Shown piece after piece: positions 26,091-34,922 of a DNA stretch of 64,000 bases. Each line of letters starts with the position of its first letter. Position 1 is the first letter of the stretch. The notes beneath the pieces were generated by a model. The model did no database searches, was not told the DNA's origin, and saw only the letters and a list, made by a program, of their open reading frames with translations. Origin of the DNA: Gammaproteobacteria bacterium (GTDB lineage: Bacteria; Pseudomonadota; Gammaproteobacteria; SZUA-140). The stretch is from contig JADJWH010000001.1 of assembly GCA_016716465.1 (NCBI GenBank), positions 1,457,597-1,521,596 on the forward strand, written 5' to 3'. The position numbers were made by a program, and so were the translations under genes.

Positions 26091-28574
26091 ATGCGCGCAC
26101 TCCGGCGACACATTGGCACCCGCATCACCCTGCTGATGACCGGCCTGCTGGCCATTCTCCTGCTCGGCGGCAGCCAATGGCTCAACGACCGTCTCGACGA
26201 GATGGTCCGCCAGTGGGAGGCGCGTCAGGCCAGGACGCATGCCAACACCCTGTTGTCGACCCTGCAGACCCTGATGCTCAACGGGGAGGGGACGCTCGCC
26301 CGCGACTGGATCAACCGGATGCACGGCATCGCCGGCATCCTCGACATCGAGGTGCTCCGCCAGGACGGCAAGGAGGCCTTCACCGATCTCGCCACCGTCT
26401 CCGCCGTCAACGGCTATCTCGGCGCCCTGCGCTTCGAGCGCGAGCCGGTCGAGGGCCACCACCGCGGTGAACCGCTGCACCCGCCCGCCTTCGAACAGGC
26501 ACTGCGGGGCGAGAATGGCATCGACTGGTCCATCCCCGGGCGCATGACGCTCTACCTGCCGATCCCCACGCGGGAGGAATGCCTGGGCTGCCACGGATAC
26601 GATCCGGCATCCCTGCGCGGCGTGCTTCGGCTCGGGCTCTCCACCGCGGACATCGAGCAATGGGCGGCGCAACTGCAGCGCCGCGCGACCACGGGAATTA
26701 TCGTCCTGCTGCTGTTTTCGAGCCTCGTCCTGACGGGCGCCGTGCAATGGACCGTGCTGACACCGCTGGCGAGACTGAGGAAGGCCATCGTCGATATCGG
26801 AGAAAACCGCCAGGCGGCGCGCCTCGACATCGCCCGCGAGGACGAGGTGGGACAGGTGGCCTGCGCCTTCAATCGCCTGCAGGGGCAATTGCTGGCGGTC
26901 ACCGACAACGTGCCCGACGCCCTGCTGACGTGCAATGAACAGGGCCGCATCATCACGGCCAATCGCGCCGCCGGGATAATGTTCGGTGATACGCCGGAGC
27001 ATCTGATCGGACAGAATATCGCCCTGCTGATTCCGGACATCGCAAAACGTTACCCTGCCGATTCTGCTGACGCACAGGGAAATACGGCGTCACGCGCGTG
27101 GCCGGGGCAGCGCTGGGAATCGACGGCGCTGCGCCGTGACGGGACGCGTCCGCCGGTGGAGGTCAGCCTCAATGCCTACCGGCTGGAAGACAAGCGCCGC
27201 CTCATCGCGGTCGTGCGCGACATCACGGAACGCAAGGCCCAGCTCGCCACGATCGAGCATCAGGCGCTGCACGACCCGCTCACCGACCTGCCCAACCGCG
27301 CCCTGCTGTCGGACCGCCTGCGCCAGGCGATCCGCGCCGCCGACCGCAGCGGGGAACCGCTGGCGCTGATGATCATGGACCTCAACCGCTTCAAGGAAAT
27401 CAACGACACCCTCGGGCACCTGCAGGGCGACCTGCTGCTGCAGCAAGTGGCGGCCCGCCTGCCTCCGCTGATGCGCGCCTCGGATACGGTAGCACGCCTG
27501 GGCGGCGATGAATTCGCCCTCGTGCTGCCCCGTTCCGACGCCGAGTCCGCGGCCCGGATCGCGGAGCGTATCAACCAGTCACTGGAGGAGCCGTTCAAAC
27601 TGGAGGAGCACACGTACACCATCGGGGCCAGCATCGGAATCGCGCTCTATCCGACCCATGGACGGGACGATGTCAATCTCCTGCAGTGCGCGGACACCGC
27701 CATGTACGCGGCCAAGCGCCGCCGCATCGGCTACGACTTTTACAGCCCGGAACAGGACGAGCAGAACGCGCAGGCGCTCAAGCTGCTGGGAGACCTGCGC
27801 CGGGCGATCGGCACCGACCAGCTGATGCTGCACTATCAACCCAAGGTGGACCTCCGCACCCATTGCGTTACCGGCGTGGAGGCGTTGCTGCGCTGGAATC
27901 ACCCCGAGCGCGGGTCGATCCCGCCGGCCGAGTTCATCGCGATCGCCGAGCGCTACGGCATCACCGGTGTGCTCACCGCCTGGGTGATCGAGGAGGCGAT
28001 GCGCCAGATGTACGCCTGGGAACTGGACGGGATCGAGCTCGGCATCGCCGTCAATCTGTCCATGCACGACCTCGAGAACGACCAGCTGATCCGCCACGTC
28101 GAGCGCTACCGCGCCGAAAACTCCGACGCCCGCACCCACCGCCTGTGCCTCGAGGTCACCGAGACCGCCATGATGTCCAACCCGCCGCGCGTGTTCGAAA
28201 CCCTGAACACCCTGGCCGACATGGGGTTCGTCATTTCCATCGACGATTTCGGCACCGGCTACTCCTCGCTCAACTACCTGCGCCAGCTCCCGCTGTCCGA
28301 GATCAAGATCGACAAATCCTTCGTGATGGACATGCTGCACAACAAGGAGGCGGCCACCATCGTGCACGCGGTCATCGATCTCGCCCACAATCTCGGGCTG
28401 CGGGTCGTCGCGGAAGGCGTGGCGGAGCAGGCGATCCTCGAGCGCCTCCAGGGCATCGGCTGCGACATCGCGCAGGGCTTCCATATCGCCAGACCCATGG
28501 GCGCGGCCGCCCTGAACGACTGGCTGGAAAGCGCGCCCTGGGGGAAAGAAGGTCCCGCCCCGGCGCGGGATTGA
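26091..28574 (+). CDS. Haem-motif sensor diguanylate cyclase/phosphodiesterase
   Basis: 827 residues from the ATG at 26091, which has AGGAAGG close upstream; an in-frame ATG at 26061 would add 10. Helix near 15-35; periplasmic sensor of DUF3365/Tll0287-like type with a covalent-haem motif CLGCH (residues 164-168); helix near 200-222; HAMP, PAS (about 275-385), GGDEF (GGDEF at 471) and EAL (EALLRW at 597, with DDFGTGYSSLNYL downstream). Both enzymatic motifs look intact, so it may make or degrade cyclic di-GMP in response to redox state, oxygen or a ligand sensed by haem. Confidence 0.9.
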   Translation: MRALRRHIGTRITLLMTGLLAILLLGGSQWLNDRLDEMVRQWEARQARTHANTLLSTLQTLMLNGEGTLARDWINRMHGIAGILDIEVLRQDGKEAFTDLATVSAVNGYLGALRFEREPVEGHHRGEPLHPPAFEQALRGENGIDWSIPGRMTLYLPIPTREECLGCHGYDPASLRGVLRLGLSTADIEQWAAQLQRRATTGIIVLLLFSSLVLTGAVQWTVLTPLARLRKAIVDIGENRQAARLDIAREDEVGQVACAFNRLQGQLLAVTDNVPDALLTCNEQGRIITANRAAGIMFGDTPEHLIGQNIALLIPDIAKRYPADSADAQGNTASRAWPGQRWESTALRRDGTRPPVEVSLNAYRLEDKRRLIAVVRDITERKAQLATIEHQALHDPLTDLPNRALLSDRLRQAIRAADRSGEPLALMIMDLNRFKEINDTLGHLQGDLLLQQVAARLPPLMRASDTVARLGGDEFALVLPRSDAESAARIAERINQSLEEPFKLEEHTYTIGASIGIALYPTHGRDDVNLLQCADTAMYAAKRRRIGYDFYSPEQDEQNAQALKLLGDLRRAIGTDQLMLHYQPKVDLRTHCVTGVEALLRWNHPERGSIPPAEFIAIAERYGITGVLTAWVIEEAMRQMYAWELDGIELGIAVNLSMHDLENDQLIRHVERYRAENSDARTHRLCLEVTETAMMSNPPRVFETLNTLADMGFVISIDDFGTGYSSLNYLRQLPLSEIKIDKSFVMDMLHNKEAATIVHAVIDLAHNLGLRVVAEGVAEQAILERLQGIGCDIAQGFHIARPMGAAALNDWLESAPWGKEGPAPARD

Positions 28575-28689
28575 GAACCGCCGCACATCCCCGCCGCGGC
28601 CCGGCTTGCCCGGCCCGGGCTTTTTCGCTAGAGTCTGAACCGTAGTTCGTCATTCGCAGTGAAACCGCAATTTCCGCAGGAGGTGATCC

Positions 28690-28815
28690 ATGAAACGCTT
28701 GCTCGCCCTGCTCTCCATCGCCATGATCTTCGCCGCCGCGCCGGCGCTCGCCTGCGATGGCGGGGGCAAGACCAAGGCCGACGGCTCGAAACCGGCCAGC
28801 GAAAGACAGGCCTGA
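28690..28815 (+). CDS. Small exported peptide (41 residues)
   Basis: MKRLLALLSIAMIFAAAPALA is a complete signal peptide; the mature part would be about 20 polar residues beginning CDGGGKTKADG and ending SERQA. The Cys directly after ALA could be lipidated, though AALAC is not an ideal lipobox. AGGAGGTGATCC, complementary to the 16S anti-Shine-Dalgarno over 12 bases, stands directly before the ATG, and a strong intrinsic terminator follows 18 bases after the stop. The expression signals argue that it is real. No family recognised. Confidence 0.72.
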   Translation: MKRLLALLSIAMIFAAAPALACDGGGKTKADGSKPASERQA

Positions 28816-28833
28816 TCGCCGCGGTCACGGCGG

Positions 28834-28868
28834 AAAAGAGGCGGCGCAATGCGCCGCCTCTTTTTTTT
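28834..28868 (+). terminator. Intrinsic terminator of the small-peptide gene
   Basis: A 10-bp perfect stem GAGGCGGCGC-AAT-GCGCCGCCTC (28838-28860), extended by A-T pairs, with eight T residues after it. With A residues on the other side it can also end the convergent CpxA-like transcript, i.e. it is probably bidirectional. Confidence 0.93.
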
Positions 28869-28887
28869 GCGCGCGGGATGGCCAGGC

Positions 28888-30349
28888 TCAGCCCAGGGGG
28901 AGGCGAATCGTGATCCTGAGCCCGCCGTCCGGCTCGTTGCGGGCATCGATGGTGCCGCCGTGCGATTCCACCGCGCGCCTGGCGATGGCAAGCCCGAGCC
29001 CGTAACCGCCGCTCGCGCGGTCGCGCGACTCACTGGCCCGGAAGAAGGGCTCGAAGATACGCTGGAGATAGGCCTCGCCGACACCGGGACCGTGGTCGCG
29101 CACGGTGATCACGGCCTCCCCACCTTCCGCGCCCGCGGCGAGCGTGATCTCCACAGCCGTATCTTCCCGGGTGTAATGCACCGCATTGCGGACCACGTTC
29201 TCGATCGCGCTGTGCAGGAGCTCGGGGCTGCCGACCAGGGATACCGCGTCGAGCGCGACCACGCGGACATGGCGCCGGCTCTGTTCCGCCTCGAAGGCGG
29301 CATCGCGCGCGATGGCATCCACCAGGGACGCGAGATCGACCGGCTCGCGCACGCGCTCGCCGACCTCGACCGCGAGCCGGGTCAGGGACAGGATCTGGCC
29401 GATCAGCTCATTGAGACGCTCGGCCTCGCGCTCGATGCGATCGAGTTCCTCGGCGGCGCGGCCCTCGGTCCGCCGGCGCGCGAGGCCGAGCGCCGCCTGC
29501 AGGCGCGCGAGCGGCGAACGCAATTCATGGGAAACGTCACGCAACAGGTCCTTCTGCGCCTCGATGAGTGCCTGCAGACGCGCCGCCATGCGGTCGAAAT
29601 CCCGGCTCAGCCCCCCCATCTCATCGCCGCGCAGCCCGAGCGCGCCGACGCGCACGCCGAGATCCCCGGTCGCGAGCGCCTGGGTCGCGGTACGCAGGCG
29701 GCGCACCGGCGCGCTCAGATAACGCGCCAGCCCGAGGCATACCACGCCGCTGATCAGCAGCGCCGCCAGCAGGCCGGGTATCGACACCAGGTGCCAGACC
29801 GGATGCGGCGGCCGGAAAACGGCGATGAGATGAAAGTATCCCTCGCGCGGCACCGCGACCGAACGGATGATCAGACCGTGGTGTTCGGGTCCGGCCTCGC
29901 CGTCATCGTCGAGATCGCGGCCGCCGTCCGCGCGGGCCGCGGCGCCCGTAGGCACCGGGCGGGAGGTCGCGGTAGGAAGGCGGCGGACCGAAGATCCACG
30001 GCCGCGCCTCGCCGATATATCCGCGCGAACGCAGCAGATCGATGATCCGCGTGAGGTACGGCGGCAATTCGTTCCCGAGCACCTCGCGCCCGGCGGGGTC
30101 GATCAGGAAGACATTCATCCGGCGATTGCTCCAGGTATGATCCAGCCATTCCCGGAATCCCGCCACGCCGCGCGCGCGCAGCACGTTCTCGGCCTCCGCC
30201 ACGCTCTCGGCGAATTGTTCCTTTTCGCGTTCGATCATCAGCGGAATGCGCTCGCGTCCGATCTGCGCGGTGGTCCACGCGATCGCGCCGCCCATGGCGA
30301 TCATCGAAACCCAGAAGATGAGGAAGATCTTCCAGAACAGGTTGAACAT
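28888..30349 (-). pseudogene. cpxA: CpxA-like sensor histidine kinase, interrupted by a frameshift
   Basis: The first frame starts at 30349 (MFNLFWKIFLIFWVSMIAM), encodes the first membrane helix and periplasmic domain to about 29910, then stops. The second frame, shifted by one base, carries the rest to 28888: second helix, HAMP, the phospho-acceptor HELRSPLARLQAAL, and ATP-binding motifs NVVRNAVHYT, DHGPGVG and GYGLGLAIARRA. The two halves join without a gap within 29910-29975 in a GC-rich stretch, so an indel (sequencing error or mutation) splits one CpxA-type kinase. Pairs with the response regulator one base upstream. Confidence 0.88.
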
Positions 30350-30350
30350 G

Positions 30351-31043
30351 TCAGTCACCCACGCGCGCGTACAGGTAACCCACGCCGCGCACGGTCTGGA
30401 TGCGCTCCTCGCCCCCCGGCAGCGGGCCGAGTTTCCGGCGCAGATTGCTGATGTGCATGTCGAGCGCGCGGTCGTAACGGGTGAGCTTGCGGCCCAGCGC
30501 CCGCTCGCACAGGGTCTCCTTGCTGACGACGCGCCCGACCTCGTCCAGCAGCACGGCGAGCACGCTGTATTCCGTGCTGGTGAGCTCCACCGGGGCGCCC
30601 CCCTGCAGGATCCGGCGGGCACCGTGCTGCATGACGATGTCGCCGACAACGAGGTCGTCGCTGGTCCTGTCCGGCTCGCCCTGATCGGAACGGCGCAGGA
30701 CGGCGCGGATGCGGGCGACCAGGACGCGCGGATTGCAGGGCTTGGGCAGATAGTCGTCCGCACCGAGTTCGAGCCCGACCACGCTGTCCGTATCGGAACC
30801 GCGCGCGGTCAGCATCAGCACCGGGATCAGTGATTTGCGCCGCAGTTCGCGCAGCACGTCGAAGCCGTTGAGCCGCGGCATCATCACATCCAGCACCACC
30901 AGATCGCAATCGCCCTGCACGGCCCTGGCGAGGGCGTCGTCGCCATCGTAGGCGACATCGACCTCGAAGCCCTCGCCACGCAGGTACTCGGCCAGCATGT
31001 CGCTCAATTCCTCGTCGTCGTCGGCCAGCAGCAGTCTCGCCAT
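30351..31043 (-). CDS. cpxR: CpxR-like OmpR-family response regulator
   Basis: 230 residues: receiver domain with acidic pocket DDD (8-10), phosphorylated Asp52 in LVVLDVMMPRLNGFD, and the conserved Thr and Lys (MLTARG, LPKPCN); C-terminal winged helix ending RYDRALDMHISNLRRKLG and VRGVGYLYA. The segment LGRKLTRYDRALDMHISNL closely follows E. coli CpxR. It lies upstream of the CpxA-like kinase and diverges from a CpxP/Spy operon, the classic arrangement. A CpxR box in the intergenic region points to autoregulation. Confidence 0.92.
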   Translation of the reverse strand: MARLLLADDDEELSDMLAEYLRGEGFEVDVAYDGDDALARAVQGDCDLVVLDVMMPRLNGFDVLRELRRKSLIPVLMLTARGSDTDSVVGLELGADDYLPKPCNPRVLVARIRAVLRRSDQGEPDRTSDDLVVGDIVMQHGARRILQGGAPVELTSTEYSVLAVLLDEVGRVVSKETLCERALGRKLTRYDRALDMHISNLRRKLGPLPGGEERIQTVRGVGYLYARVGD

Positions 31044-31104
31044 GCCTCCTCCTTGCCCTGTTTAGCGGCGATTATAAAGCCCGCCGCCGCCCGCGGGTGG
31101 GCGC

Positions 31105-31119
31105 TTTACAGAATCTTAC
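31105..31119 (-). promoter_or_regulatory. CpxR-binding box
   Basis: On the minus strand the sequence reads GTAAG-ATTCT-GTAAA, 9 of 10 matches to the E. coli CpxR consensus GTAAA-N5-GTAAA. It lies in the 168-base divergent intergenic region between cpxR and the STAS/DUF2892/CpxP operon; another TTTAC half-site follows at 31137. It probably controls both directions. Confidence 0.72.
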
Positions 31120-31211
31120 AATCATTTTCTCCAGCTTTACCTTCCCTGACCCACACTTGCAGGAACCCCGGCTATCCTGCTCAGCGTCAACAACGAACAC
31201 GGGAGAACGCC

Positions 31212-31586
31212 ATGCTGTCGGTAAATGTGAATGAAAGCGATGCCATCGCGCTGCTGGAAGCGGGCGACACGCTCGCGCGAACGGATCTCGAGGCGGCCGC
31301 CCGCGTCGTCGATCCCTATCTCAAGCGCAAGGGGAAACTGAACGGCCTCATCATCCGCGCCCCCGGGCACGAGGGCTGGAATGCCTTCGCCGCCCTGGCA
31401 CAGCACCTGCGCTTCACCATGGACCAGCATCGCTCGATCACGCGCATCGCGCTGGTGACCGACGCGGACGCCTCCCGGGTGGCGGGCCGCATCGCCCCGC
31501 ATTTCGTCAACGCGAAGATCAAGATCTACCCGGATGCGAGACTCGAGAGCGCACGCGCCTGGATCCTGGCGGACGTTCTCAACTGA
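31212..31586 (+). CDS. STAS/SEC14 (SpoIIAA-like) domain protein
   Basis: 124 residues from the ATG at 31212 (MLSVNVNESDAIALLEAG); a longer frame reaching 31053 would run through the promoter region. The SpoIIAA-like fold (DUF3478) is recognisable from LEAAARVVDPYLKRKGKLNGL, HLRFTMDQHRSITRIALVT and HFVNAKIKIYPDARL. No enzymatic residues are known for the family. First gene of the operon divergent from cpxR. Confidence 0.8.
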   Translation: MLSVNVNESDAIALLEAGDTLARTDLEAAARVVDPYLKRKGKLNGLIIRAPGHEGWNAFAALAQHLRFTMDQHRSITRIALVTDADASRVAGRIAPHFVNAKIKIYPDARLESARAWILADVLN

Positions 31587-31628
31587 CCCAGACCCCATCA
31601 ACCTGCAACGAGACAAGGAGACAGCACC

Positions 31629-31886
31629 ATGAATACGAACACCGCTCAGAACATCAATACCGCCGAACGCATCGTCAGGCTGGCCTTCAGCCTGACCCTC
31701 GTGATCGTGCCGTTCATCGTCGACGCGCCGCTCGGGGATCTCGCGCTGCTGCCGCTGCTGGCCATCTACCCGGGCCTCACCGCGGCGCTCGGCTGGGATC
31801 CGCTGCTGGCGGCGGCGAGCGCCCTGCGCCGGCGCGGGCAGGATTCCGCGGCGGGAATCGGACACGGTCTGGCCGGCCGGGCCTGA
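31629..31886 (+). CDS. DUF2892 (YgaP-like membrane anchor) protein
   Basis: 85 residues. The N-terminal INTAERIVRLAFSLTLV and the later LAIYPGLTAALGWDPLLA match DUF2892, a two-helix inner-membrane domain also found fused to rhodanese in YgaP. Function unknown. An AAGGAG site precedes the ATG. Lies between the STAS and CpxP-like genes on the same transcript. Confidence 0.8.
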   Translation: MNTNTAQNINTAERIVRLAFSLTLVIVPFIVDAPLGDLALLPLLAIYPGLTAALGWDPLLAAASALRRRGQDSAAGIGHGLAGRA

Positions 31887-31924
31887 CGCCACGACCCCGT
31901 ATCAATCTGGAAGAGGAGAACATC

Positions 31925-32464
31925 ATGAAACGTACTGCATCATCGCTCATGGCCACCGGCGTCCTGCTGGCGGCCACGACCCTGACCGGCGCGGCATTCG
32001 CCCACGCCGACGACTCCGGCCCGCACCACATGGGCCACGGCTACCCGGGATCTGGCTATGGGGGACCGGGCTACGGACCGCCGTCCTTCGGCCCGCACGG
32101 TTACCGCGGCATGGGCGGACTGTCGTCCCTGGCCGAGGAACTCGATCTCAGCAAGGAACAGCGCAAGAGCGTCCGCGACATCATGGACAAGTCGCGCTCG
32201 AAGGCGCGCGAGCTGGGCGAGTCCATGATCGAGAATCGCGAAAAGATGGACGATGTCCTCGACGACAAGGGCTACGGCGCCGACTTCGACAAGCTGGCGC
32301 GGCATCAGGGCGAGCTGGTCGGGGAAATGATCATGCTGAGGGAAAAAACCCGCGCCCAGATCGAGGGCGTACTGACGGCGGAACAGAAGGAGCGCTTCCG
32401 GGAGTACGCCGACGACTCCTGCGATCGCGACCAGGGTTTCGGCTGGCATGGCCGGGACTGGTAA
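31925..32464 (+). CDS. Spy/CpxP-family periplasmic protein
   Basis: 179 residues with a signal peptide (cleaved about residue 26, AFAHA). A glycine/tyrosine/histidine-rich linker (about 30-65) could bind metal. The helical LTXXQ-type domain follows: EELDLSKEQRKSVRDIMDKS and LTAEQKERFREY, the two signature repeats. CpxP inhibits CpxA and Spy is a chaperone; given the neighbouring CpxR genes a CpxP role is plausible. Confidence 0.88.
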   Translation: MKRTASSLMATGVLLAATTLTGAAFAHADDSGPHHMGHGYPGSGYGGPGYGPPSFGPHGYRGMGGLSSLAEELDLSKEQRKSVRDIMDKSRSKARELGESMIENREKMDDVLDDKGYGADFDKLARHQGELVGEMIMLREKTRAQIEGVLTAEQKERFREYADDSCDRDQGFGWHGRDW

Positions 32465-32539
32465 CGGCCGCGACCTGCGCTAAAATACGGCCGGCAGCCA
32501 ACAGGGAAGACAGCGTGCCAGGGACTGGCACAAGGTCAC

Positions 32540-32577
32540 CGGGACGGGGCGGGACACCTACCCGTCCCGTTTGTTTT
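32540..32577. terminator. Bidirectional terminator between the CpxP-like and TerC genes
   Basis: Stem CGGGACGGG (32540-32548) with CCCGTCCCG (32561-32569), loop of 12 bases, then TTTGTTTT for the plus-strand transcript. The stop codon of the convergent TerC gene (32558-32560) lies in the loop. Confidence 0.75.
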
Positions 32578-33850
32578 CCGGAACTTCCTCCGCGCCTTCC
32601 GCGCCGGGGGCGCGGTCCGCATCCTTCCTGCGCCCGAAGAAATTGCGGGCGCTGTCCTTGAGATTGCCGGCCTCGCGCTTGAGGCGCTGCAGCAGCCGGC
32701 GCGCCCAGATGAACTCCGTCGCGAGGATGGCCAGTCCCGCCGGGATCACCACGATCGCCGGACCGGGCAGCACGATCATCGCGATACCGATCAGCACCAC
32801 CGTCGAGCCGATCACCAGGACGACGATGCGGCGCGCGCCCTTCAGGGTCAGCACAAGCAGGTCCCCCAGGTCATCGGCCAGCGGCGAGACCGGCGCCGCG
32901 GCGCGCGGCTTGAGGAAGATCGACAGCAGGGCGCCCGCGGCGAGGATGGCGACCACCGTGAGCAGGGTGATCCCGTCCGCCAGCGGATAACGCTGCGCCA
33001 GCAGCATCTTTACGCCGAGGACGCCGAGCAGGAACACCAGGCTCAGCTTCAGATAACGCAGGCGCGGCAACACGCCGGCGACGGCGAAATAGAGTGGACG
33101 CAGGCCGAGGATCGCGCACACATTCGCGCTGATGATCAGGAACGGATCGCGGGTCACGGCGATGATGGCCGCGACGGAATCGAGCGCGCAGGCGAGGTCG
33201 GCGCCCACCACCAGGAGCAGCGCGACCAGCAGCGTAGTCGCCGTCCGGCGTCCGTCGGCGCGCGAGAGGAAGCGGTCGCCGTCGAACCCGTCGCGGAGCG
33301 GAATGCAACGGCGCGCGAGACGGACCAGCGGACTGCGTCGCGGCCGTGGCTCGCCGCGCCGCAGCAGCAGGCGCACGGCGCTCGCGACAAGCAGCACGCC
33401 GAGCGCGTAGTTGACCCATGCGAAGCGCTCGCTCAGGGCAACGCCGCCCGCGATCATCACGCCGCGCAGCGCCACCGCCCCGAATACGCCCCAGAACAGC
33501 ACGCGCTGCTGATACTCGAGCGGCAGGCGGAAATGCGCGAAGATCAGCGCGATGATGAAGATGTTCTCGAGACTGAGGGCCTTCTCCACCAGATAGCCGG
33601 TGAGAAACTGCAGGGCGGCGGCGCGCCCGTCGAGTTCGCGGGCGCCCGTCAGGCCGGCGCCGAACGCGTGGTGCTCATACAGATAATAGATCGCGATATT
33701 GAGGCCGAGCGCGACCACGACCCAGAAACCGGTCCAGGCGAGCGCCTCGTAGACGCCGATGGAACGGTGCCGGCGCCGGACGATCGCCAGATCGAGGATC
33801 AGGATCGCGGCGATGACGGCGGCAAAACCGGCCCACAACCAGATCGTCAT
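32558..33850 (-). CDS. TerC-family membrane protein fused to a PGPGW domain
   Basis: 430 residues. Residues 1-310 are TerC: about seven helices with acidic membrane residues (AAVIAAILILDLAIVRR, VEKALSLENIFIIALIF, GADLACALDSVAAIIAVT), the latter two being the metal-binding family signatures. Residues 340-400 form a second domain with the PGPGW-type signature IAMIVLPGPAIVVIPAGLAI then LATEFIWARRLLQRLK, usually a separate small protein. Tail 400-430 is charged and cytosolic. TerC homologues (Alx, MeeF) export Mn2+; that role is inferred. Confidence 0.88.
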   Translation of the reverse strand: MTIWLWAGFAAVIAAILILDLAIVRRRHRSIGVYEALAWTGFWVVVALGLNIAIYYLYEHHAFGAGLTGARELDGRAAALQFLTGYLVEKALSLENIFIIALIFAHFRLPLEYQQRVLFWGVFGAVALRGVMIAGGVALSERFAWVNYALGVLLVASAVRLLLRRGEPRPRRSPLVRLARRCIPLRDGFDGDRFLSRADGRRTATTLLVALLLVVGADLACALDSVAAIIAVTRDPFLIISANVCAILGLRPLYFAVAGVLPRLRYLKLSLVFLLGVLGVKMLLAQRYPLADGITLLTVVAILAAGALLSIFLKPRAAAPVSPLADDLGDLLVLTLKGARRIVVLVIGSTVVLIGIAMIVLPGPAIVVIPAGLAILATEFIWARRLLQRLKREAGNLKDSARNFFGRRKDADRAPGAEGAEEVPENKRDG

Positions 33851-33878
33851 GCGCCGCTCCCGCGCCCGCCACCGGCTC

Positions 33879-34379
33879 TCAGCGGTAGACCTTGCGGCGG
33901 AACAGGTCGTTGCGCCGGCTCACCACGCGATCGATGAACAACAGGCCGTTCAGGTGGTCGATCTCGTGCTGCGCGACGCGCGCCTCGAAGCCTTCCATCT
34001 CGTAGCGCTGCTGTCGCCCGCGCTCGTCGCGGGCCTCGAGCGTCAGCCGCTCGGCGCGCACGACATTGCCGGTGTAGTCCGGCACCGAGAGGCAGCCCTC
34101 CCGGCCGATGACCGAACCCTCCCACGCGATGATCTCGGGATTGACCAGCACCAGCCGGCCGTGATTGGGCCATTGCGGCTTGGCGGAGGCGTCGATGATC
34201 ACCACGCGCCGGCCCCAGCCGACCTGCGGCGCCGCGATGCCCACGGCGGCCGGCCCCGCGCGCATGGTTTCCTCGAGGTCGGTCACCGCCCGGCGCAGGG
34301 CATCGTCGAAGTCCGCCACCGGGTCGGCGACGCGCTTGAGCTGCTCGTCCGGATAGGTGAGGACAGGTCGTACCGCCAT
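33879..34379 (-). CDS. def: Peptide deformylase
   Basis: 166 residues of normal length with the three metal motifs: GIAAPQVG (about 47-54), EGCLSVP (93-99, metal-binding Cys) and QHEIDHLNG (136-144, two His and the catalytic Glu). It removes the N-formyl group from new proteins. In many genomes def is next to fmt; here the neighbours are a GcvR-like gene and TerC, so it may be a second def copy. Confidence 0.95.
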   Translation of the reverse strand: MAVRPVLTYPDEQLKRVADPVADFDDALRRAVTDLEETMRAGPAAVGIAAPQVGWGRRVVIIDASAKPQWPNHGRLVLVNPEIIAWEGSVIGREGCLSVPDYTGNVVRAERLTLEARDERGRQQRYEMEGFEARVAQHEIDHLNGLLFIDRVVSRRNDLFRRKVYR

Positions 34380-34386
34380 GCCGGCC

Positions 34387-34908
34387 TCAGCCGATGAGCG
34401 TGTCGATCGGCGTCAGCGACGCGTCGATGCCCTCGCGCCGGATAATCTCCAGCGCCGATCTCAGCGGCTCGATGCCTTCCCGGGCCTGGCCCTCGATGTG
34501 CATGATGTAGAGCGGGTGCTCCGCGCTGCCGCCGACCCCGGACTCCAGATTGAGGATGTTGAGGCCGGCCTCGGCGAAGGCGCCGACGGCATGCGCGACG
34601 ATGCCGGCGCGGTCCGAACCGGACACCGTGATGCAGACGTCCGGCTCGACGTGCTGATGCAAATGGCCCTCGATGCGATCGACATGCTGCGCCAGGCCGA
34701 GCGACTGGGTGACCGGCTCGACCAGATCGGCGAGCCGGGCCGCGGTGCCGGCCCACTGCACCATCAGCATGATGGTGAAATTACCGCCCAGGCGCATCAT
34801 CGAGGCCTCGCCCAGGTTGCAGCCGCCGTCGTACAGCGCCGCGGTCAGCTGCGCCACGATCCCGGGGCGATCCTCGCCCACCACCGTCAGCATGAACCAT
34901 CCGCTCAT
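34387..34908 (-). CDS. Tandem ACT-domain regulator (GcvR-like)
   Basis: 173 residues with two ACT domains: the first (about 4-75) reads FMLTVVGEDRPGIVAQLTAA, the second (about 92-170) VCITVSGSDRAGIVAHAVGA. This is the layout of GcvR, which in E. coli represses the glycine cleavage operon through GcvA. No DNA-binding domain is seen. The start of def follows seven bases downstream, so they are co-transcribed. Confidence 0.85.
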   Translation of the reverse strand: MSGWFMLTVVGEDRPGIVAQLTAALYDGGCNLGEASMMRLGGNFTIMLMVQWAGTAARLADLVEPVTQSLGLAQHVDRIEGHLHQHVEPDVCITVSGSDRAGIVAHAVGAFAEAGLNILNLESGVGGSAEHPLYIMHIEGQAREGIEPLRSALEIIRREGIDASLTPIDTLIG

Positions 34909-34922
34909 GTCCCCTCCTCCCC

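Noticed and set aside
28888..30349. Two separate proteins (a short membrane protein and a cytosolic kinase) instead of a split CpxA
   Set aside because: The second frame has no plausible start of its own apart from a GTG inside the first, and the two pieces join into one standard kinase of the expected length.
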